This document shows positions 46,379 to 58,300 of a stretch of 64,000 nt of DNA, piece by piece (the stretch's first letter is position 1; the number at the start of each line of letters is the position of its first letter). The position numbers and the translations under genes were made by a program. The stretch is taken from positions 36,439,053-36,503,052 of the forward strand of contig NC_091147.1 in NCBI RefSeq assembly GCF_041381155.1, read 5' to 3'. The DNA comes from Argopecten irradians (Eukaryota > Mollusca > Bivalvia > Pectinida > Pectinidae). Under the pieces are notes generated by a model. It did not search any database. It was not told the DNA's origin and was given only the letters and a program-made list of their open reading frames with translations.

Positions 46379-49300
46379 CTGAAATTTAAAAATAAGAAAT
46401 TAAGTGTAAATACACATAACAATTGATTTGTTGGTGAAAATGTGAACTACCATAATACCTGTCCCGGCTGCACAAATTTAAAATAACTCCATTAATAGGG
46501 GACATTGCAGAACCCTATATAATTTATTCCATTCCTCTTTATATCAGGGTTCTGTGTACCAAATTTTATCAAAATCTGTCAGGTAGTTTAGGCAGAGTTC
46601 GTCGGACAATGTTGTGTCTACAGATCTAGACAGACAGACAGATGGACAGACGGACAACCAGATTCCAGTACACGTCCCTTAACTTCGTATAATAAGTCTA
46701 ATGTGTACATTTTAGAAAATGATAGATGAAAATCATGAAATTACAGTACATCATACATCATCTATGATTCAGGAATTACTGAGAACATGGATTATAATTT
46801 TGATCTTGGAGCCAATGCAACAGTAAGTTAGCATCAGTGCACTGTACATAAATTTCTGGCAATTACATGTGTATCCTCAATGATTAAGAAGTTATGGTCT
46901 GAACAAAAGCAAAAGAAAAATGGTTAAAAATGGAATGAAAACACTTACTTCATAGATGAGGTTTGCTATGATACATGAAGTCTCGTCGTCATCAATATCC
47001 GTCACCTGTAACCAAAAATTAAAATTTCTCACTATGAAATCAGGAAAATTGGGTCCCTAAGACTATTCATTATCATTCCAAGTTTGTTGAATGTTCATGT
47101 GTGAATATATTAGAGGAGATTGAGTGAAAGCTAAATAAGTGAACATTTCATTGCAAAAAATATAATCCAATGTTAACAATGGGTATAAGATGGAAAAGCC
47201 TGCATTGATTAAAGGAATCTATATAGCTCAGCCCACAATCTGATGTCAGATGTGTGGGGGGGAGGGGGGTTAAAATTTTAAAGAGTACAGATATAGTGAT
47301 CTTGGATAATTCGGATGTCGACAGTCCAGAAAACTCACAATCCGAATTAAAGTATCAGGGAACAGATGTGATTTTTGACAAATGCAACATTTCACAATCC
47401 AGACAGCTTAGGCTAGGAAAGCAAGTGTTCGGAATATCTAGGGTGCGCTGTACAAAGTTTGCAAGGCCTAAGTAGGCAATAAGTGATCAGAGACTTACTT
47501 CCATCAATCTGAGGGCTGCAGTGAAGGCCTTTACTGGTATCTGATGTGTGTTGAGGAGCAAATAACTGTAACAACAATCACATCAACCTGAGTTCTAATA
47601 AGGTATGTAGTCTGATCAGTACTTAACTGATACATGAATTTTGAGACGTAACTTGGACCATTACAAATAAAGTAATCTTATTGAGATCTTACAATATGAA
47701 CATACTTATTTTAATGCAGTAAAATTTTAACGCAAATGTGAAAAAAATGTAAAGTATGATTCATTAACGCTGATATAAATTAGCGCAATTCGGTGGTTCA
47801 ATAGCATTTTACAAAATTTAGCGCTGTTCATGTATTAGCGCTTCGAAGAGAGTGTTAAAATAAAAGTACCGCAAAAATAATTAGGTTTACAGTATGTGTC
47901 TGAACATCTGATCTTATGTTCACATGTCGATCTGTATAGAAATGCAATATCCAGTCCTAAGTCTTAAAAGATTTGTCAAGAGATACCAGTAAAGTAAATA
48001 CAAACTATTACAATATATAAATGGACCAATGGATTTCCGCTAAAATAAGATGGGAAAAATCAAAGCTAAAATTTCAGTGTTTTTTTTCCAGACAGAAACC
48101 TAATCATGTGTGGAGGTCATTGAGATTCCCATCGACAGAAGATCTCACATTGTTATTCAAATACCCTGAACTTGATGTTCAATGACAACTTTAAGAGATA
48201 AAATGTCTGAACTTACATTTTCTTAAACAAATTTCTATATGTGATAATTTTGAGTTTCTCCAGGATAAGGAAAATGCCACACTTGATAAAGAAGGCTTCA
48301 TTCTTCTCCAGAGCTTCATTCAGGAGTAACAGGTTCCCAGAACTGTAACAGAAGACAATGAATACTGTAATCCAACTTATTTTGATATTCTAACTACTCT
48401 GCGAATATTTTGACCAGCCAAAATGGCTACTGTATACCAACTTTCCTTCGCAAAATTTGCAGTCCAAGTCAATTGGTGAAAGTTATCTCCGTGAATTAAC
48501 ATCTGCATCAATGATACTGATTGGAATTTCTATTCAATTTTTGAATTCATGAATGCTAATCTTCGTAAAATTGTTTTGAAATGGAAATCGTGAAATTTAG
48601 AAGTCGGGAAAGAAAGCAGGTTTTCAGCATACGATAATAAAGTTTTTATATTAACTTTCACAATTTCTTATCATAAATGTTCAAGTATACTGATGATTAT
48701 TCTGTAGATAGAAGAGTAATAAAGGGCCTGTAATGCTCTGTTAGAATTTATTAAGAATGCTGACCTGATACGTACCTAACAGCTTTAGCTACGTCGTAGA
48801 ACTGCATCAAATCATACTTCTGGAGCAGGGATTGTTTTGGCATGTGACCCTGAATGGTTAACGCAGTATAAACAATGCGTCATCAATCCAACATTCAAAT
48901 TAAAATAAATATGTATCATCAATGTGTTCGTCTATCAAATCTTAACAAGCATAACCTAGACCTGTAAACTAGCGGTGTGTGGATACACCCATACTACAAC
49001 AATGACCAATAGGTTTGTAAAATTTGGACCTATGCCCTTATATGGAATGAAGTACTGATTGTGCATGCACTTAAAGCAAATGTAACTATTTAATATGTAT
49101 TTTGTGCTAATTAGACACAGATATATACAAAGAAACATCAGTTAAACGATGAGTATCATTTATGCTCTGTCGGCGGTGGAGCATCTATAAATTGACAATT
49201 CAATAAAGTCTGTAATAACCATGTAACCTACCAATAACATTTTAACAGGTAACAGGTATATCAAGGTCATCCTTTTATTTTTCCTGCTGGCTCGATGGCA

Positions 49301-52300
49301 GCGCTCAAAGGCATAGGAGAGGAATTCATCAGCTGTAAAGATAAGGGTAGATAACTGTAGATACGGGTACATCACTGCATATAAGGAAAACTGAGATAAG
49401 GGTAGATAACTGTAGATAAGGGTAGATAACTGAGATAATGGTAGATAACGGTAGATAACTGAGATAAGGGTAGATAACTGTAGATAACTGAGATAAGGGT
49501 AGATAACTGTAGATAACTGAGATAAGGGTAGATAACTGTAGATAAGGGTAGATAACTGTAGATAAGGGTAGATAACTGAGATAATGGTAGATAACTGTAG
49601 ATAACTGAGATAAGGGTAGATAACTGTAGATAACTGAGATAAGGGTAGATAACTGTAGATAAGGGTAGATAACTGTAGATAAGGCTATAGATAACTGAGA
49701 TAAAGGTAGATAAATGCAGATAAGGATAGATAACTGAGATAAGGATAGATAACTGAGATAAGGATAGATAACTATAGATAAAGGTAGATAACTGTAGATA
49801 AGGGTATGTAGATAACTGAGATGAGGGTAGATAACTGAGATAAGGATAGATAACTATAGATAAAGGTAGATAACTGTAGATAAGGGTAGATAACTGAGAT
49901 AAGGGTAGATAACTGAGATAAGGATAGATAACTATAGATAAAGGTAGATAACTGTAGATAAGGGTATGTAGATAACTGAGATAAGGGTAGATAACTGAGA
50001 TAAGGGTAGATAACTGAGATAAGGGTAGATAACTGTAGATAAGGCTATAGATAACTGAGATAAAGGTAGATAAATGCAGATAAGGATAGATAACTGAGAT
50101 AAGGATAGATAACTGAGATAAGGATAGATAACTATAGATAAAGGTAGATAACTGTAGATAAGGGTAGATAACTGAGATAAGGGTAGATAACTGAGATAAG
50201 GGTAGCTAATTGGATAAGGGTAGATAACTGTAGATAAGGGTAAGATTGTTGTACTTAAGAACAATTAATTGATGGAATTTTTATTAAATTAGAAATTAAT
50301 GAATTTAATGCACTATAATGTAATTGATAATGGTATACAAAATCAAAACAAAAACTTTCCTCGAAGGGATTGCCTTGACTTACCACTCTTGAAATCACTA
50401 TCAAACATCGCTTTTCTTCCCACATAATATCTACAATAAAGATTATCACAAGTTTTTAGTTGACATCTCGTAGTAGTGTTACAATGTATAATGCATCCAT
50501 AAGCAGACTGCATGGTCAAGGTATTTATATCAACAAAACTGGTCAAGGTATTTATATCAACAAAACTTGTCTATTCTTTCATAAAATACCAATTATCCAA
50601 TTATAGATCTGTAAGGCCTTTCAATGTTCAAGGAGTCATTTTATAGTTATTTTGACTTTGGCTGAAGTTGGCTATTAAAATTAATTTGTTTTGACAAGCA
50701 AAGTAGCCTTTCATCATACCACTGCTGCAGATCCACTATCTCATGATAAAAAAACATTTCCAGTGTGAATTAAGTCTTGATGCTACGTACCAAATGATAA
50801 ACAGACCAAAGAGGAAAGACAGAGTATGTGTTGTGAGTACCAGTTGCCCTTTGAGTGATTAATGAGTAGATTGAATGTTAACTTGTCCTACAGGGATATT
50901 TCCATACCTGTATGTAACCTGCTGGGAGAGAGGGAACCGGTCCTTGATAGGTAAACTGTCAATAGCCCTCACCAATGGCTTGCATAAATGGAGCTTGTTA
51001 ATCTGAAAACAAGTACAGGTACAACTTCTGAATCCAGACCATGAGTAACAGATATCCAATTTTTTCATAATCGATGTAAAATAAATAAAGTTTAAATTTA
51101 ATCTAATTCCGCTCCACTGCAATGCTCTACAATAGTTTACTCCAATACAAGATCCAACAACTCTCCATACCAGGTCACCTCAGCATGACCCCTGGCCTGA
51201 ATCTGAACATCTCTGGACAAACTAATAGCCGTTTCCAGGAGAATCAAGCACACTAATGATTTCATTGGCTACCCATAGGGGTCCTGAGTGACCCAAAATG
51301 GGGAGTTGTAAGATTTTTATATTGGAGTGTATAGTAGAGCATTGTAGAGAGTGTTATTCTTGTCCGCAAAACTAAACTTGTATTGGCCTTTAGAGTAAAA
51401 CACATTAAACTCTTTTCTGTTTCTCTCTCCCTTCTGGTTAGGGCATAGATTGTGTCATAATTACTTTGTGAACAAAATTTACATCCTTTTCTCTGAAAAA
51501 TGTGACGTTACATTCATTACTAGAACTGTCGCCAGAGTGAATGACTAATACCCCCTGCTGCACAAATTTAGTAATACCGCCATTAATAAAGTACATTGCA
51601 GAACCCTATATAATTTACTCAACTTCCTTTTATGTCAGGGTTCTGTGTACCAAATTTCATCAAAATCTGTCGAGTAGTTTAGGAGGAGTTTGCCGGATAA
51701 AATTGTGTCTACAGACAGACAGACAAACAACCCTATTCAAGTATAACCCCCTTTAACTTCGTTCTGGGTGTATAAAAACATTAATAACAAATCAGTACCT
51801 ATCCGCAAGGGAAGATTACTCTGTAACATGCAAAGACAGAATATCTTTGCTATATCATCATGCTCTACTTGTTAACCAAGTGGTTGATGTCGGAAATATA
51901 AAACGGCTACAAGTATGTCCCAAAATTTCCCAATTCAAGGTCAGGAGTCATGCCAACTGGCTAACAAGATTTACCTTAAAATACACTTTAAACAACTGGT
52001 TAACGATACCCACCTTAAAATATATCTTACTTAAATAGCTGGTTATTGAGATTTACTTTAAAATATATTTCAAACAACTGGCTAATGAAATTCACCCTAA
52101 AATATATCTTACTTAAACAGCTGGCTAACAAGATTTACCTTAAAATAATTTTTTTAAATAACTGGTTAACAAGATTTACCTTAAAATATATTTTAAATAA
52201 CTGCTTAATGAGATTTACCTTAAAATACATCTTAAACAACTGGTTAACGAGATTTACCATAAAATACATCTTAAACAACTGGCTAACAAGATTTACCTTA

Positions 52301-55300
52301 AAATATATTTTAAATAACTGCTTAATGAGATTTACCTTAAAATACATCTTAAACAACTGGTTAACGAGATTTACCATAAAATACATCTTAAACAACTGGC
52401 TAACTAGATTCACCCTAAAATATATCTTACTTAAACAGCTGGTTAATGAGATTTACCTTAAAATACATCTTAAACAACTGCTTAATGAGATTTACCTTAA
52501 AATACATCTTAAACAACTGGCTAACGAGATTCACCCTAAAATACATCTTACTTTAACAGCTGGTTCATGAGATTTACCTTAAAATATATTTTAAATAACT
52601 GGTAAACGAGATTTACCTTAAAATATATTTTACACAACTGGCTAACGAGATTCACCCTAAAATATATCTTACTTAAAAACTGGCAAACGAGATTTACCTT
52701 AAAATATATTTTAAATAACTGGTTAACGAGATTCAGCATCCCCCACTTCTTTGTGTCCTCAACAGAAGCTCGGCTGTAAACGAGAACAGAAATATTATAT
52801 GTATACAGTGCAACTTGTCTAAACAGGATGTCATCAGAACCAGCATAATTTGGCCGGTATAGACAGGTTTTTATATTATACAGGTTTGAATCATTATAAT
52901 AAGAAGCAGTGATTTTTTTACTCAATAATTTCAGGGGCCTGACTTTTTAAATCAGGAAAAATTTACATAGTACTTTTTTTGAGATATGTATATATATGAG
53001 AGCTTTTCTTTATTTGGGAAAATATTACATAAAATTTGGAAAATATAGCAAAATTTCTCTAGGGGAAGGGACCTTTATTCGGCCCCAAATGTACCTGAAA
53101 AAATCACTGTTCAGAAAATAATGCCAAACAATAACATTGGTGATGTAGTGGATTTTTTATAACAGATTTGCATGTGATGGATTTTTAATGAAGATTGGGA
53201 TAAGTCATGTGATAAATTTTAATGAAGACATGATGAGTTTTTAATGACGATTAGCGAGTAGTGAACTTTTAATGAAAATTGGTGATATAATGGATTTTAA
53301 TAAAGATTTGTGATGTGATGAAATTTTCATGGAAACGTGATGAATTTTAATGAATATTGTTGATGTGATGAATTTTTAATGAAGATTGGTGATGTGATGA
53401 ACTTTAAATGATGGTCCGCAACATGATGATTTTTATGAGGCTTTATGTTTTGATGAACTTTTAGAAACATGATGATTTTTTACTGAAGTTTGGTGATGTA
53501 TATTTAATGAAGATTGATAATGAAATGAACTATAAATAGACACATGACAATTTTTAATGAAGATTGGAATAAGTCATGTGATAAATTTTAATGAAAACAT
53601 GACAAGTTTTTAATGGAAATTGGTGATGTGATGAAATTTTAATGGAAACCTGATGAATTTTAATGAAGATTGGTGGGTGGTGAACTTTTAATGAAAGTTG
53701 GTGATGTGATGAATTTTAATGAACAATGTTTATGTGATGAATATTTAATGAAGCTTGATGTTGTGATAAACTACTGTATATTTAAATTGAAGATTAGAGA
53801 TTTTTAATGAAGATTGGTGATGTGATCAATTTTCCATGGAGACTGGTACCGGTGTGTAATAAGTTTTTAATGAATATGTGTGTGATGAACTTTTTATAAA
53901 GATTGGCATGTGATGAATTTCTAATGAAGATTTTTAATGAATATGTGTGTTATGAAGACACTTACTTGTCACTGGCACAGACTCTGAAACACGACATTAG
54001 AAGTTCAGCTGCCTTCTCCAACCTCTCGCCAGGCTTTCCTTTTCCTTTTTTCGCAGCCTGAAGGTCTGCCTGAATTTAAAAAAAAGTTTCATTACATTAC
54101 AGAGTTATCTGCCCTTGCAAGTTGGTATTTAACTATATATTTTCCAGAGAAAACGACATAATTTTCACACATAAAATAATGACGTCACAATTAGATACCT
54201 ACCAGCAAGGGAGGTTATTATGTTACTGTAATTTGCAAACTCAGAAAACAATGGAAAAGAAAAGCACTATATACTGGTACTTTACTTTATAATAGTCATT
54301 ATACCGCAATTCATACAAGTCATATTACCATATTTTCTGAAAAATAAGTCGCACCTGTGTATAAGTCGCAAAGGCCTTTTTTACGTTTTTTTCAGTTTTC
54401 ATAACTAAACTGGCAAGTAAAACTTACAATTTTCACATTAGAATCATGATGTAATAATGCAAAAACATTGTCAGATTTTAGCTTTCATCCTCGGATAAGT
54501 CGCACTGGTGTATAAGTTGCACTCCCGATTTTCAGGGGAAAAAGTCGTGACTTATACTCCGGAAAATATGGTATTTATATGTACAGTGTATATAATTTGA
54601 TCAAATAGAAATTATATTGATTGCTTCAATGATGAAACTTATCTCTGTGAGAAGGGTGGGTCAGTGTGCTTTGTATATACAGTAGTGTTAAATACAGTCT
54701 CCGTCACTCAGCTGACTGAGCTACTTCCATAACATGCATATGCATATTACTTTAAAACATGTGAATACTTTGAGTTTTACTGTATCATACGATACACAGT
54801 ACTTACGCTGTTGGCAAACAGCCTGAGGTCAAGGCAGACAGAAAACATAATGGAAAGAGGCCAGTTTTCTTCCTTAATGCTTTGGAACATTTTCACAAAA
54901 GCTGTGGTTTTGTTAAGAAAATATAATTGAAGAATTCCAAAAAAGTCGTTATAAACTTATGTAAAAGACAAATTGAATACAACTCTACCTACCTTCTGCA
55001 TGCATACGCAGTCTGTGACAATAACTTTTTTCCATGCTAGTCCTTTGGACTAGTAAACCTCAAAGTTTTACCAGTCCGGCTATTTTAACACTAGTGGAAA
55101 TTCTAACACTAGTGGAAATTCTAACAAAATGATGCATCTGGACTGAAATAATCGCATACAGAATGCACTAAGAATGTATAATAAAAAAAAAGAAATTGAC
55201 CACTGCAGTATTTTATAATGATTTTAATTGGGCGGGAAGCCACAGGTACTAGTCCAATTGGACTAGTTCATTACAATTAGCACTAGTCCGGCCATAAAAT

Positions 55301-58300
55301 TACTAGTCATTGGCATTGGACTAGTGCTTAAAGTCGCAGACTGCATACGTATATCTACAATCTCTGGATCGTCAAACACAATTGCTATTTACCCCTGGGT
55401 ACATAGGCCACAATGTTAGCATGATTTACATATGTGACCAAGGTTGCTACATATTATAAAATCTTAGATCTATAGATATATGTACATATATATTAAAGCA
55501 TTAAACTGTCTTTCTATGGAATCTTAGGTCTATATTATCTTCATAACGTGCGCAAGCAAGGGCACCACAACCCTGGCAGCTCTCACCAAATCAACGATGT
55601 GTATATACATTTGTTGCAATGCCACAAATGTATATACACATCATATACAGCTGGGGGAATAAAACATGTGTACTGTGAAAAAAAAAAAAAAACGTGCGCA
55701 AGCACAATATAAAATGATTGTCTGCAAAGATCTGGCATCTATATATAATAGACCATCGATTCCAGAGGAAGATAGTTTAATGCTTATATTTACATTATTT
55801 AATCATTTTGTTTGGGGTCTCTGCATTAAAATTGTTTATGTTAGACCAGGAAATGTTAATCAACGACGATATACTCCACAAGATGGAACAACCATTTTTA
55901 TGGTGATCAGTTGTTGTGACCATGTCACCATAAGTGATGTCATAATGGTCACGTTTTAGGTGTTTGGGTGTCAGTTTGCTTTCATAAACTTCACTTTAGC
56001 TTAGTTAGTTTAAATACCATATTCGACCCAATAAGCGCCCATGTCCCTATAAGTACTCCTCCCCCTTTTTGAGGCCTCAATTTCAATTGCTCAGGCACAA
56101 TTAAGGACCAAAACTACATGAAACGGTATAAATTTGCAATAATTTTGACTTATTAGCACCTTTTCATTTTTATCAATTTTTTAAGCGCCCTGGGCACTTA
56201 TTGGGTCGAATACGGTAGTAGATGTGGCAAGTGAATGTAAATATATATGTGTAATACTGAATTACACATATATATAGAGGTGTTTGAATATTTATATAGA
56301 GTCAAAAGCCTGTGATACAATATTATAAACCAAATTTACAACTGGATTTGTGTTTTACATCATAAAGCTAATCCGGATTTGAGATGGAAAAGAAAAGCAG
56401 GACCGGCTGGAGAAAAACACCAGTATATATATATATTTGTACAGTCAGTATATAAACCCTTTAACCATAGGCCTTTTTATTGTGTGTGTGTCTATTAAGC
56501 AATAAATAGTTCTCTCATACCTACACATACAATACTGGCTGCTCTAGGGCAATACACTCATGTCGCCTGAGGCTGTATTGCATGGGTAGCCATTTAATGG
56601 AGCCTTGTGATGTCACGGCCTCAACAACATTACTATTTGCTAGGTATAATTTTAACATTTTTTTTCAGAAACTAGGTTTACTTTAAAAGATACAAACGGG
56701 ATTTGTGTTGAAAATATCATGCAATTTTCATGTTTGGAGAATTTACTTTCAGCCGCGTTTTTTTCTAATTTATTTCAAAATGACGGAAAATCATAGTAGT
56801 AATATTGCAATAAAATGTTGAGGTATGAGAGAAAAATACTCTTTCATAGGTGGATATGAAGGATAGGGATATTCTACCCTTGAGATCACAAAATGTTGTA
56901 ATACCCTCAGCAAGCCTTAGGTTTTACAACATATTGTGACCCTAGGGTAGAATATCCCTATCCTTCATATCCACATATGAAAGAGTCTTATAATATATCA
57001 CTGATGATAGCATGCTTTTCTTCCCCCTCTACCCATAAGTTGGTGACTTTATCTAATTTTTATGCTCCATTCAATCGTTTCTGCTGTGCATAAAGGATAT
57101 TGGACCACAACGGACTGGCAGCCATAAGCTTCAATGAAGTCATGATTTGACACTGCCCAGCAACACCTGAAAATTAACAAACGCAATATTAAATATTGAA
57201 ACACAGGGCATACATTGGCTTAAAAAAGTCTCTCTAGAGTATGACCACTCTACCAGCTGTATCTGTACCTTTCTTTAGTTACTGCATTAGACCCTATAAG
57301 CAACCAGGGCGCTTAAAAAAATGAAGCACCTCAAGATCAGAGGGCGCTTAATAGTTTAAACAAATTTGGACTTGTCTTTCATAAATTTATTCTACAGAGT
57401 AAGCCATGAATCGATTTGCAAAAGAAATCAGTAAGGAAATCAACACAGTTTTCATATTTTCAGTCTGCATTTAATTCTAAGTAAGTGAAATTGAAGCCTA
57501 AAGAAAGGAGAGGGGTGCTCATATATGGATGGGGGTCGAATACTGTAAGATAGTACCGGGGTATGTTTAATCAGGTAACAAATTATAATTGATCATCATC
57601 AGTTGGCATTGGTTGACTTATGTGATACGATAACTGGTAAGTTTTTAGGTTAGATTTGATTCCCTTGTCATTTTTTTCGTAGCCCCTTATGTCATAATTT
57701 GAGATAATGTGAAAAAATTGTGCAAAATATTTTAATTCATCAAGACATTGAGGGAAATGATTAAATTAAGGATATGAATGATTTAAATACTGATATTTCT
57801 TTTTATTAATCACTTAATTAATTGATTACGAAATATTCAACTAGATCTAATGATTAATGAATGTTTGACAATAATCATTACATTGCTAATGCATATTATA
57901 ATAAGAGATGAACCAAATTCAACCAAATAGGTGTAGATGCCAGGGCATTTAAAAAATTGAAAAAAACAGACATAAATTATTACACAAATAAGCCATTAAT
58001 CAATTTGCAAAAAAAAAAATTGAAGTAAAGAAACCTAAAGCTTTCATATTTTTAGCCTGCATTAAATTTGGAGTCAATGAAAATGAGGCATCACATGGGT
58101 TTATTTGAATTTGGTCAAATATGGTACATGTCTATCGCTGCATTCGCATGAAAACTTTTCCATTCTTTTCTGAGAAGTGTGTAATTGTTTAGTTACCGTA
58201 AATGTGCTGCTATTAGCTCATCATATGGGGGATCAAAAACACGCTGAACTGCTGATTCGGGGTGTTCTATTTGGAGGCGTGGGTTGGCAATATGAGGATG

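Larger units (their letters stand above)
54904..57100 (-). other. PCID2: U12-type AT-AC intron of PCID2 (intron 4)
   Basis: Donor ATATCCTTT (57092-57100), branch site TTTTCTTAAC (54912-54921) and acceptor CCAC at 54904. Donor and branch site match the minor-spliceosome consensus; the branch adenosine lies about 9 nt from the AC. Only this boundary pair joins exon 4 to exon 5 in frame (VVVQ|AFVKMF). The 2197-bp intron carries at least four transposable elements. Confidence 0.92.
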
